27,608 bases of DNA from Paramicrosporidium saccamoebae (lineage: Eukaryota; Rozellomycota), in assembly GCA_002794465.1 (NCBI GenBank), contig MTSL01000073.1, positions 15,946-43,553 of the forward strand. The letters run 5' to 3'. The translations under genes and the position numbers were made by a program. Each line of letters starts with the position of its first letter. Position 1 is the first letter of the stretch. The notes beneath the pieces were generated by a model. It did no database searches and was not told where the DNA came from. It saw nothing but the letters and a program-made list of their open reading frames with translations. Shown here one piece after another: positions 8,349-18,700 of this stretch.

Positions 8349-9796
8349 ATGCCGCAAGCCTCCAACGCTGCCTCCCTAGTGGCATCTGATTACGACCCTC
8401 GGAAGATTGGTTATCTTGTAAAGGATGAGGACCGCCCTGAAATTGAAGCATTCCTAGCACAGAATCCCGCCCTCGTTACTGACTATATTCCAGTGGCCAT
8501 CATTGGTGAAGGTAATGCATCGGACTTGCTTATTAGGCCGAATAGGCACCTTTAGCACTGTATACAAGGCAATCGATGTGAAGCATTACTCGCGAGACAA
8601 TTCGTCCTGGATTGCTGGTTCGCGACAGGACATTTACGATGTGGCCCGTCTCTTGGCCCTCTATACTGCCCTGACCCACAGTGTGCCCACCCGGGCTCGA
8701 AAACGGGTTGTAAATTCACGTCTAAATAACTGCATCCGAGAATATGTCGAGGCACAATATACTGGTGGCATGAATGGTGACAATTTTGAGCCGGCACAGC
8801 TGCAGAGAAATTTGGAGGCCCGTCCGCCCGTGTTTGTGGCAATCAAGAGGATCAATGCTACTTCGGGACCAAAGAGAATAGCCGAAGAGCTCATGTTTCT
8901 GAGAGACTTGAAGGGTCTCCATCATGTCGTGCCGATTACGACCGCCTCGCGCTGGGAAGATCAGGTCATTGTAGTCTCACCATACTTTTCCGGCATTGAT
9001 TTCAGGGTACCCACCTTGCTGACTCTAAAATGCATAGGATTTATTGGCTTCGTTGACAATTGCAGATGTCGCTGGATATATGAGACTTTTGTTAGAGTCT
9101 TTGGCACACGTACATTCCAATGGGATCATGCATCGAGATATCAAGCCCAGTAATTTCATGTTTGCGCGCGATTCTGATGGACATTATCGCGGTTTGCTGG
9201 TTGATTTTGGTTTGGCTCAGTATGAGGAGCAGGACATGTCAAAGAGGGCAAAGACGGCTGGACGTAAGACTGACGGTGCTTGCCCGGATCACTTGCGAGG
9301 CGTGTCCCTGTTTGAAAAGATTAAGGATTTGCCTCCAGGCTATATCCAGAATGATCCAAGAGCGCAAATGAAGGCGTCTCGAGCTGGCACAAGGGGGTTT
9401 CGCGCTCCCGAAGTGTTATTCAAGGTTGCCCACCAGACTGTTGCCATTGATGTTTGGTCTGTTGGAGTGATCCTCCTTACCCTCCTGGCGAGGAGATATC
9501 CGTTCTTCCAAAGCACTGATGACTGTGACGCTCTGGTGGAGCTTGCGTCGATATTTGGAAGGGAGGAAATGTCGGCGGCAGCTTTATCGTACGATCGTGT
9601 ATGGCATTGCAAGGTCCCCACTGTCCCTGTGCATCGTCTCTCCTGGAGACATCTCTGTAAACAATTGAATCCAAACTGGCGTGAGACGGTACCTGACGAA
9701 GCATTTGACTTTTTGGACCGTCTTCTCGACTTGGATTATCGCAAGAGGATCACGGCGCTGGAAGCACTGGATCATCCTTTTCTAGTAAACTTTTAA
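8349..9796 (+). CDS. CDC7: CDC7-type serine/threonine kinase (DDK catalytic subunit)
   Basis: join(8349..8511,8546..9006,9038..9796), 460 aa. The introns are 34 nt (8512-8545) and 31 nt (9007-9037). The first splits the glycine-rich loop and splicing gives IIGEGTFSTVYKA; the second restores YFSGIDFR-DLLASLT. Cdc7, activated by Dbf4, phosphorylates MCM proteins to fire replication origins. Catalytic residues are present: VAIKR lysine near 155, HRDIKPSN near 240, DFGLA near 264, GTRGFRAPE in the activation segment. Family-specific signatures are INATSGPKRIAEEL and DQVIVVSPYF. About 85 residues separate the glycine loop from the catalytic lysine, a long first kinase insert. The second insert, after DFG, is short. 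The stop codon lies inside an approximately 80-bp direct repeat. Confidence 0.92.
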
Positions 9797-9862
9797 ACAT
9801 ATTTGATTGGTCCTCTCCGTTACAGGTTGCCTGCGCCAGCTAGTTTCATTTGGGATGCAAAG
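9783..9862 (+). repeat. 80-bp direct repeat, copy 1 (covers CDC7 stop)
   Basis: Aligns with 9958-10036 over the full length with 12 substitutions and one 1-nt indel. Every substitution is a transition. This copy contains the CDC7 stop (9794-9796) and an ATGCAAAG that opens only a 9-codon frame. Confidence 0.9.
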
Positions 9863-9957
9863 CTTCGTCAGGGACTCTGCTTGAACTCTTTGAATTTCAT
9901 TCTCGACTGTTGACTTTTTGTTCTTGGGTCGCATTGCGGCACTGAGCCACTTTGTTA

Positions 9958-10036
9958 TAGTAAACTTTAAGTATATTTGATTGGCTCTCCCCGTTACAAG
10001 TCGCCTGTGCCAACTGGTTTCACTTGAGATGCAAAG
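9958..10036 (+). repeat. 80-bp direct repeat, copy 2 (leader of I78 gene)
   Basis: Second copy of the repeat, about 95 nt after the first. It carries an ATTGG at 9980-9984 and ends on the first possible ATG of the I78-domain gene (10029), so it probably supplies promoter or leader sequence. Confidence 0.9.
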
Positions 10037-10503
10037 AGGAACCACGACTCCTTTACTACGGGCTCGTCGTACTGGAGACACTATGGAGCTTGGTCGACAG
10101 GCGGGACGAAATCGTCTTGCCGTTACAATTGTAATTCTCTTGGGAGCTTTGTTGCTGGGGCTGGTCGTTTATCGTGTGCACGGACTAATGACTGAACCCA
10201 CCCAATTCCTCGTCAAAGAAGATTACAGTTCCGAAAAGCTTTCGCCAGAAAAGCTGCAGGAACTTGTAGGAATGTTTTATGCCAAGGACACTACTAAGAA
10301 TTCCGAGTTGGAGGCTCTGTATAAACAGGGAGTCAAGGTACAATTGCTACTTGCCTAACTCTTAGATTATCACTCGTGAACAGTTGCCCAAGAACACTAG
10401 AGTAATCCCTCCTGGTGGAATGGTGACTATGGATTTCGTCGAGGACCGTCTGAATGTTCACCTCGATGGCAACTCGTGCATAAAGAAGGCCAAATATGGC
10501 TAA
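10029..10503 (+). CDS. Membrane-anchored I78-family protease inhibitor-like protein
   Basis: join(10029..10337,10366..10503), 148 aa. The intron 10338-10365 is only 28 nt (GTACAA, CCTAAC branch, TTAG) and lies between codons. An alternative ATG at 10083 would give 130 aa; the longer form was chosen because it is the first ATG. A basic N-terminus is followed by one hydrophobic segment (about 30-48, LAVTIVILLGALLLGLVVY), then a linker and a C-terminal I78 domain: TRVIPPGGMVTMDFVEDRLNV with a terminal KYG, shown here as TRVIPPGG, VTMDF and DRLNVHLDG. Known I78 inhibitors act on serine proteases such as elastase and are usually small and secreted; a signal-anchor form is unusual. The next gene is a secreted carboxypeptidase, an M14 enzyme not expected to be an I78 target. 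Confidence 0.75.
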
Positions 10504-10539
10504 CTATAATAACCAGCGGAGTTGTGAAGTAAATGTAAC

Positions 10540-10720
10540 ATGTGTTGAATATTGTGAGTAATGCGAGTAGCGTGAGTGGTGTGGGTGGGTTGAATAGTGT
10601 GAGTAATGCGAGTAGTGTGAGTGGGTTGAATAGTGTGAGTAATGCGAGTGCTGTGAGGAATGTAAATAATGTAAGCAACATGAATAGTGTGAGTAATGCG
10701 TGGATGGGTTGAATAGTATG
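10540..10720. repeat. Minisatellite (GTGAGTAATGCGAGTA-like) in I78-carboxypeptidase gap
   Basis: The 383-nt gap 10504-10886 is largely an imperfect repeat of short GTGAGT / AATGCGAGT / GGGTTGAATA blocks with a higher-order period of about 40-45 nt. Antisense frames through it are Leu/Thr-rich artefacts. The rest of the gap is an AT-rich promoter-like tract. Confidence 0.75.
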
Positions 10721-10813
10721 ATCCAGTTCAATCGTGTGGTGCTCACACTCACAAGCGTGATAGGATTCTTTTCATTAAATTCATCATTCTACTGACAATT
10801 CTCTCAACGTCGG

Positions 10814-10860
10814 CCAATTAGTCTACAAAGCAATATGTTCAGAATAGGGAATCTATAAAT
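10814..10860 (+). promoter_or_regulatory. CCAAT and TATAAAT upstream of carboxypeptidase
   Basis: CCAAT at 10814-10818 and TATAAAT at 10854-10860 precede the ATG at 10887 by about 69 and 27 nt. The spacing suits a core promoter with a very short leader. Sequence match only. Confidence 0.35.
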
Positions 10861-10886
10861 GTCAACACAGAGTCCAAACAAAAACG

Positions 10887-12136
10887 ATGCGTCTCTGGTC
10901 AAGCTCTGCTGTCGTCTTCTGGACTTTGGCAGACACGGCATATTCTAGTTTTATCGGGGAGAGATACTTGGTGGAGTGTCAGGTTCAAACAGATGAGCAG
11001 ACGGAATTTGTAAAGCACCAGGTCGACTGGAACGCGTTAGATTTGTGGGGGAGTACTGATCATGTTGGGACATTAAAGATACTTGCAAATGACAATCAGT
11101 TAAGATTGCTGCAGGCAGCTTTGACTTGCAATCCACCTACAAACATTCGGAGCATTGAGGCAGAGATTGAGAAAAATTCTGAAAAGCGGCACCTTTTCAA
11201 CTCGGGTTTCTTTGATATCTACCAAAATTATACTAGCATCCAAGCGAGACTTGCCGGTATAAAGTCGACGACAGGGTTGATAGTCCAGCAGGATCTTGTG
11301 GGAAAGTCACACGAAGATAGGAGCATTACCGTCGTCCATATAAAGTCGGCAAGAACGATGCCGCAGAAAAAGATTTGGGTCAGCTGCGGCCAGCATGCAC
11401 GAGAATGGATTGCACCTGCCTCTTGCTTGTACTTGATTGACAGACTAATGTCTGGATATGGCGAGAATAACCGGATAACAACACTGTTAGACAACTTTGA
11501 GGTCTATGTGGCTCCACTCATCAATCCTGATGGGTACGAGTTTTCGCGATCCTCTGACAGATACTGGAGGAAGAATCGCAGACCTAATGGCAAGGGAGTG
11601 TATGGAGTTGATTTGAACCGCAACTGGGATGTAAACTGGGGACTTGTAGGTACAATGATATATTTTTGAATCAATTATTAGGCACATCAACGTCTCCAAC
11701 ATCGCATTTATACAGGGGACCCTCGGCCGAGAGTGAACCTGAAGTAGCCAGCACCGCAAAATTTGTGAGGTCGCTACAGAATGTTGTTGCTGGAATTGAT
11801 GTACACTCCTATGGCCAGTTGATTCTGCGCAACTATGGGTGGACTACCCAGCCTTGTCCCGACGAGGCGGCATTCAAGACCATTGGTGATCGAATTGCAA
11901 GGCAAATGAACAAGATTAATGGCGAAAAGTATATTTCTCAACGATCTGGGGACCTTTACCCTGCTTCAGGTGCCATGGACGACTGGATTTACTATGCGAC
12001 AAAATCACTCGGGATGACTTTTGAGTTGCGTGATCGAGGATACTATGGATTCCTGCTGCCGCCAAACTTTATTGTACCTACTGGAAAAGAGCTTGTTGAA
12101 GGGATCATTACCCTTGGCGAAAGTTTGAACAAGTAA
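10887..12136 (+). CDS. Secreted M14A metallocarboxypeptidase, carboxypeptidase B-like specificity
   Basis: join(10887..11649,11682..12136), 405 aa; 32-nt intron 11650-11681, splicing restoring DLNRNWDVNWGLVGTSTSP. A zinc exopeptidase that removes C-terminal residues. An apparent signal peptide (about 1-21) is followed by an activation propeptide (to roughly 100), then the catalytic domain. Zinc ligands are H170 and E173 (GQHAREW) and H296 (DVHSYGQ). The substrate carboxylate-binding NR pair is at 244-245, the active-site Tyr is Y347 and the catalytic Glu is E369 (FELRDRGYYGFLLP). The residue at the bovine CPA position 255, obtained by counting from the Tyr, is Asp354, as in carboxypeptidase B, predicting preference for C-terminal Lys/Arg. 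All catalytic residues are present, so it should be active. Likely secreted or vacuolar. Confidence 0.93.
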
Positions 12137-12284
12137 TGAATTTGATCGCATTTGTGTGTTTAAAAATTGGCAATGAACAAGTTTGTAGTGTCCTACGCGG
12201 CAATGGCCTGATATGTTTGGGTCTCGCATGAATTTTTGGCCATGGTAAAACTGACCAATAACATTTGTACAAGTCAGCATTGGC

Positions 12285-13055
12285 ATGGAGGGTGAAGACG
12301 GACCATTCCGCCGCAGACCAAAGGAAAGCTACGACTACAATGATGGATCATTCTCCACTGCGACCAACTTGACACAACTCTCCCGAGAAACCCAACGCCA
12401 TCTTCAGCGTGTGTACGGCAACCTTACTGTTACGACCTTGTTCGCTGCTGCCGCAACATATTTGTTTAATCAAGGCATTATTCCAGAACCTGGAATCATT
12501 GCAATCGCATTATTGTTTGCATGCCTCTTTGGAACCATGTTCTCTGCCAACACGGCAAGAAATTCTCTTGCCAGACATGGTGGTTTGTACGGATTTGGCT
12601 TTGCTCAGGGTTGGCTGGCCGGACCACTGGTGCGTCATGTGGCCATGGTCAGTCCTGAAACGGTCATGATGACTGTCATTGCCACAGTTCTAATCTTTGG
12701 CTCTTTTACCATGAGTGCCTTTTACTCTCCGCGTCGTCAGTACATGTACTTGGGCGGAATACTGGGGAGCGCCATGTCGATCATGATGCTCGCGGGATTG
12801 GCCAACATATTCCTCCGATCAAGCATGTTCGCAAGCGCCGAGTTGTATCTTGGGTTATTCATCTTTTCCTTTTACGTGCTCTATGACACTCAGGTGATTG
12901 TAGAACGATCCGAAGGCGGTTCCCGTGATCCAGTACTTCATGCCATCACTCTATTCACCGACTTTGCCGCCATTTTCGTTCGACTCTTGATCTTGCTCTC
13001 CAAAAACCGCAACGACACCGACGGGCCTCCACGCAAGCGTGATCGCAAAAAATAA
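12285..13055 (+). CDS. BI-1: Bax inhibitor-1 (TMBIM6-like) membrane protein
   Basis: 256 aa, no intron. About 40 polar residues precede six or seven closely spaced hydrophobic segments. The conserved BI-1 region near the C-terminus is present (FIFSFYVLYDTQVIVERSEG), followed by HAITLFTDFAAIFVRLLILL and a basic tail (RKRDRKK). BI-1 proteins sit in the ER membrane, leak calcium in a pH-dependent manner and suppress cell death or ER stress. The YDTQ aspartate of the proton/calcium gate is conserved. The start is the first ATG; a CCAAT lies about 26 nt upstream at 12255-12259. The basic C-terminal tail resembles that of plant and animal BI-1. Family assignment is firm; whether it is orthologous to TMBIM6 or another TMBIM branch is less so. 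Confidence 0.92.
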   Translation: MEGEDGPFRRRPKESYDYNDGSFSTATNLTQLSRETQRHLQRVYGNLTVTTLFAAAATYLFNQGIIPEPGIIAIALLFACLFGTMFSANTARNSLARHGGLYGFGFAQGWLAGPLVRHVAMVSPETVMMTVIATVLIFGSFTMSAFYSPRRQYMYLGGILGSAMSIMMLAGLANIFLRSSMFASAELYLGLFIFSFYVLYDTQVIVERSEGGSRDPVLHAITLFTDFAAIFVRLLILLSKNRNDTDGPPRKRDRKK

Positions 13056-13302
13056 TACTGCATTGTGAAGTTGATTAAAAGCGCATTGTGATTATAACAG
13101 GGGCGGATGAGATTGTGGTTGGGAGGTCTGTATAAGGGTTGTAAATGTGTTGTACTTTCTCACATTATAGTCTTTTATCAACATAGATACTCTCTCGTAA
13201 CACGGCCTCCAGTCCCCATAGTATTGTTCTAAATAAAAGATTTTTTGTTTATATAACCCGGCTGACCCGACGAACTGGGCTGACTGACTGTCATAATATC
13301 AA

Positions 13303-15400
13303 ATGCGCCGGGACATTCGGCTTTTGGTGCTTGGGGATGGTAGCGTGGCTTTGGTAATAATGAGTTGTAGAACAGGTGGGTAAGACGACCATAATTACAT
13401 CGCTTCTGACAGAGGCTTTTGCCGAGGACGTGCCGCCACATTGCGTCATTGTTTATCTTGTAGGTTCCTCATGTGCTGCCCGAGATATCTATTCCTCCAA
13501 GCATTACTCCTGACAACGTCAGCACAGTGCTAGTGGACTCTTCGGGTATGCACTGCTTATAATGTCTTGTCTCGTAGCCCGCCCAGAAGACCGCTCAGCA
13601 TTGGAGGCGGAAATTCGCCAAGCTCAGGTCATTTGTCTAGTATACGCTGCTGACGAGACAAAATCCTTTACTAGGATTGCCTCGCACTGGCTGCCGTATA
13701 TCAGGTCACTGGGAGTAAATGTCCCAGTGGTCTTGGTTGGGAACAAGATTGACATACGCGGAGCTGACATTACAAATGAGTCACTTGAAGACGAAATCCT
13801 CCCCATCATGAACGACTTTAAAGAGGTGGAGACGTGTGTAGAATGTTCAGCCAAGACGCTCGTCAATATTGCAGAAGTCTTTTACTTTGCGCAGAAGAGT
13901 GTGCTCCATCCGACGGCTCCGCTGTACGATTCTCGAGAACAAAATTTGAAGCCAATGTGTGTCAACGCCTTGAGGAGGATTTTCAAAATTTGCGACATTA
14001 ATAAGGATGCCATTCTGGATGATGAGGAGCTCAACGAATTTCAAGTATGGCTGAGGAGAGGAAATGCTCATGTTGTAGATTAAGTGTTTTGGCACCCCTT
14101 TGCAGCAATTGGAGCTCGAGGGAATTAAGGACCTCGTCAGGGATTCGGATCCTTTTGGTGTGTCCCACAATGGACTTACTGAAGAAGGATTCTTGTTCCT
14201 GCATAAACTTTTTATTCAAAGGGGTCGGCTAGAGACAACTTGGACGGTGCTTCGCAGATTCGGCTACGACGACGATCTGTCCTTGCGAGAAGACTTTTTG
14301 CATCCGGCCTTGTCCCTCACTGTGGATTCTACAGTGGAGCTCAGCCCAGTTGGTTACCAGTTTTTTGCAGAATTGTTTGCAAAATTTGACAAGGACAAGG
14401 ACGGAGCTCTTTCGTGGGACGAGCTTGAGGAGCTCTTTGCAACTGCACCCGAAAATCCTTGGCTTAAATATGGATTCCCCGAGACGACACTGACCAACGA
14501 GGCGGGCTTTGTGACTCTGCAAGGCTTCCTTGCCCAGTGGAGCATGACGACGCTTTTGGATTACATGACTACTCTCGAATATTTGGCCCACCTTGGTTTC
14601 TCAGGGGACACTCGCACTGCTTTGAGAGTGATGCGAGGCAAGCGATTTGACCGACCAAAGGACCGTGCCAAGAGAGACGTGTTCCTGTGTCTGGTTGTGG
14701 GTGCTGTTGGCTCTGGAAAGGTTTGCGAGTTTCCATGGTGTTTATCTCGGTTTAGACTTCCCTGCTTCGTTCGCTAATCAACCGCCCCTATTCAACCGGA
14801 TATGTTCCAACATCACAATGTAATTATACCGTAAACAGTGTGGAAACTGAGGGATCTGAAAAGTTTCTCGTTGTACTTTTTTGATCCATGTGTTGACATT
14901 TAGATGATGGAGATTAGCCAACACCAGGCTCTCGACCAAAAGATTCTTTCTGATCCTAATCAGGTTGCTAATGTTGATCTTGTGTGCTACGTGTATGACT
15001 CTTCCGACCCTAACTCGTTCGGATACATTACCAACCTGAGGGTAAAGGGAACATTAGTATTTATTTGTAGCAAAAATACGAGATTCTGTCTCACATTCCA
15101 AGTTTGATTGTGGCTAGTAAGAGCGACTTGGACCGAGTGTCACAGCGACACGAAGTTCAGCCCGATGTTTACTGTCGACAACTACGTCTGCCGTCTCCGA
15201 TTTTTGTATCAGCAAAAGATGCCGTTCTTGCAGACCTATTCCAGACTGTCATCAAAGTTGCAATGACTCCGTCGCTTGCCATGCCGAGGGTGTCTGCTGG
15301 TAAGCATCGACGCCGAGTTGTCACTGGAGCAACGATTGTTGGCATTTCTGCCGCTCTCCTAACGGCCACATTTTTGTTTTTCCGGTTTACTCGTAAATAG
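13303..15400 (+). CDS. GEM1: Miro/GEM1 mitochondrial Rho GTPase
   Basis: join(13303..13344,13376..13429,13464..13545,13578..14044,14079..14720,14756..14872,14904..15041,15071..15400), 623 aa. Seven introns of 29-35 nt; each junction was set by restoring family motifs. An N-terminal GTPase has P-loop GDGSVGKT (split by intron 1), then VPHVLPEISIPPSITP, and the guanine-specificity NKID. Two EF-hands follow (loops DINKDAILDDEE and DKDKDGALSWDE), then a second GTPase domain with P-loop GAVGSGKT (intron 5 directly after the Lys) and SKSD, and a C-terminal tail anchor (about 600-620, TGATIVGISAALLTATFLFF) for the mitochondrial outer membrane. Miro controls mitochondrial distribution and ER-mitochondria contact. 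Intron 4 could end at either of two AGs; 14078 gives FQIKCFGTPL, the better match. Total length equals the family norm. Confidence 0.92.
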
Positions 15401-15457
15401 TTGATTCATAAAACGACCCGTGATTTTAATAAGGGGCCCTTTGGTGGGGGGGGGGTT

Positions 15458-15570
15458 TGATGACGAGTAAAGATTCTTTGATTATGAGTAAAAATTCTTT
15501 GATGAGTAATGATTCTTTGGTGATGAGCAATACTTTTTTAGCGGCGAGTGATGACTCTTTGATAGGTAAT
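15458..15570. repeat. About 20-bp minisatellite upstream of LeuRS
   Basis: Five or six degenerate units near GATGAGTAAAGATTCTTTG fill much of the 302-nt gap 15401-15702. They are preceded by a run of ten G (15446-15455). A single ATTGG occurs at 15614-15618, about 85 nt before the LeuRS ATG. Nothing else was recognised in the gap. Confidence 0.75.
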
Positions 15571-15702
15571 AATCACCGCTCAGCGGACGACAATCACGCT
15601 TGTACAGTGAGTCATTGGAGGGTTGAGTCATAGGTCATGTTGACCAGGGTTTAACAATAACCAGTTAAATAGCGGTAACAGGAGCGGTACACTGCAACAG
15701 AA

Positions 15703-18700
15703 ATGGATAAGAACGAAAGCAAAGGAACATTTAAACGCGATTTTCTGAGAAATATTGAGCAAGAGGTACAGGAACAATGGAAGGCTAGCCATGTCTTTGA
15801 GATGGATGCACCGGGCAAAGACGAAGAGGTCCCGCCGAAATTTATGGCTACATTTCCGTATCCCTACATGAATGGTAAGCTCCATCTGGGACACGGCTTT
15901 ACTGCCAGCAAGGCCGAGTTTGCTGTAGCATTTGAAAGGATGCAGGGCAAGCGAGCCATCTTTCCATTCGGCTTCCACTGTACCGGAATGCCCATCAAGG
16001 CGTCGGCAGACAAGATCAAGAAGGAAATGGCGCTGTATGGCTGTCCTCCGGTTGTGCCCGCTTCTCAGGAAGAGTCCAACACAGCAACTGCCAAGCATAG
16101 CAAGGTAGCAGCCAAGACTGGAAATGCAAAGCTTCAGTGGGATATTTTGATGCAAATTGGGATTCCCGAGGATGAGATTCCCAAATTTGCCGAAACTGGT
16201 CATTGGATGGAGTACTTTCCCCCACTGGCCCAAAAAGATCTCGCAGGACTTGGATTTCAGATTGATTGGCGCCGCAGCTTCATAACGACGGATCAGAATC
16301 CATTTTATGACTCATTCATCCGCTGGCAATTTAACAAGCTTCGGGCTCAGGAAAAGATCAAGTTTGGTAAGAGGCATACCATCTTTTCCCCGCTGGATGG
16401 ACAGCCCTGTCTAGACCACGATCGCCAGAGTGGTGAGGGAGTGGGAGCAAAGGAATACACTGTAGTCAAGTTGCTCGTAGCAGAATTCCCGGCTGATGAT
16501 TCTCGATTCGACAATGTTCGTGGCAGCAAAGTGTTTCTGGGAGCCGCAACTCTGCGTCCCGAAACCATGTATGGCCAGACGAATTGCTGGGTGGGCCCCG
16601 ATATTGAGTATGGTGCATACCGGACCAATATTGACGGCGAGTTGATTGTCTGCACGAGACGGGCCGCAATTAATATGGCATATCAAGATTTGACGCATGC
16701 GGACGGTCAGGTGGAGTGTGTAGCCAGCTTTAAGGGATCAGACCTCATTGGATTGCCTCTAAAGGCACCAAATGCCATTTACCCGATCATCTACGTACTG
16801 CCAATGTTCTCAGTGTCTGCTAACATGGGAACTGGCGTGGTAACGTCAGTGCCATCGAATGCGCCGGCCGATTATGTCGCGTTGAGGGAAATTAAAGACA
16901 AGGAGGCTCTTCGTCAAAAGTTTAATGTGGACGCTTCAAAGGTGCTTCCTTTCGATCCAGTCCCAATCATCAATACACCCACCTATGGAAATTGCAGTGC
17001 CGAAGTTGTCGTGAAGCAGCTCAATATCAAGAGTCAGAATGACGCCGTCAATTTGGAAAAGGCCAAGGACTTGGTATACAAGGACGACTTTTATGCCGGC
17101 GTCATGAGTGTTGGACCCCATTCGGGAAAGACTGTGCAGGAAGCCAAAACCATTATCCGTGACGAGCTGATTGCCGAAAAGGCTGCATTTGTCTACTTTG
17201 AGCCTGAAAAGCTAGTCATTTCACGCTCTGGCGATGAGTGTGTGGTTGCATTGACTGATCAGTGGTACATTGACTATGGCGAGGCGTCCTGGAGGAAGCA
17301 GGCTGAGCTCTGCTTAGAACGGATGAACGTCTTTTCCGACGAGGTCCGTCATCAGTTTTCCAGCACTCTCGATTGGATGCGTCAGTGGGCCTGCTCTCGC
17401 TCATTTGGTCTAGGAACCCGTCTGCCTTGGGACCCAACCTATCTGATTGAATCGCTCTCTGACTCTACCATCTACATGGCATACTATTCGGTGGCCCATA
17501 TTCTTCATCAAGGAAGCTTGGATGGATCGGTGCGTCCAAATGGTATTAATCCTGAGCAAATGTCAGATGATGTGTGGGAATGGATCTTTGGGGAGGACTG
17601 CTCTGAAGATGCTGACGGCTCAAAGATTGCTGAAAAGTCGGGAATTTCGGTCGACCTGATCCAGCGGATGCGACGCGAGTTCCGATACTGGTATCCTATG
17701 GATCTCCGTGTAAGTGGAAAGGATCTTGTTCCGAACCATCTGACCTTTTCCATCTATGTGCATGTGGCCCTCTTTCCCGAGCGTTTCTGGCCCCGCGGAA
17801 TGCGTGCCAATGGCCATCTCTTGTTGAACTCTGAAAAGATGAGCAAGTCTACTGGCAACTTCATGACTCTTGAGGAGGCGTTGCAGGAATTCGGTGCCGA
17901 TGCTACCCGATTCGCTCTGGCGGATGCCGGTGATAGTGTTGAGGACGCAAACTTTTTGAAGGACACTGCAAACACGTTTATCCTTCGTCTCTACAACCAA
18001 ATTGAGTTTTGCCAGGAAATGATGAGCGGATCTGGCAGTTTGAGACAGGATGACGGCACTGAACATTTCCACGACCGTGCATTCGGAGCAGAGATTAACC
18101 GCGCCATTGATCTGACTGGAACTGCCTACAAGGCGACCAATTATCGTGACGCCGTCAAGTATGGGTTCTTTGAGTTGCAAAATGCCCGCGATCGGTATCG
18201 TGATGCCACCAACGGGAATATTGGCATGAATTGGGGTCTCATCAAAAGGTTTATTCATGTCCAGGCTCTTTTGCTGACTCCCATTGCACCACACTTTTGT
18301 GAACATATTTGGAAGAATATTCTGGGTAACAAAGGGTTTGCCATCAATGAGCCGTTCCCAACGGCTGGTGAGGTTGACGAAGGACTCTTGTCTGCCGCCA
18401 ACTACCTCCAGGATGTTGCACATAATCTGCGCACCGCTCTTCAGGCCGAGACAAGACCCAAGAAAGGAGCTGCAAAGACTGTGACCGCCGCAGAGATTTA
18501 CGTCGCTGTCAAGTACCCCAAATGGCAGGAGGATGCCATTGCAATCCTCAAGTCTTGCTACGATGGATCCAAGTTTGTGGCCGATGACGCAGTTGTTGCA
18601 GCTCTGAAGCCCCTTATGAAGGAGCGTCCCAACAAGAAACTCATTCCCTTTGTGATGGAGCTCAAGAGCCGCGTCAGCACTGACGGGCCTGCTGCATTTG

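Noticed and set aside
10427-10752. Leu/Thr-rich and His/Tyr/Ser-rich frames on the minus strand
   Set aside because: They are translations of the minisatellite and share no start or composition with other genes here.
15446-15455. Run of ten G as a quadruplex or regulatory element
   Set aside because: A single homopolymer run without three partner runs is more likely slippage or an assembly-sensitive site.
15628-16233. 201-codon minus-strand frame over the LeuRS 5' end
   Set aside because: It is antisense to the catalytic HIGH-region exon and has no supporting feature.
17620-18423. 267-codon minus-strand frame inside LeuRS
   Set aside because: It is antisense to unmistakable LeuRS sequence including the KMSKS loop, with no independent motif.
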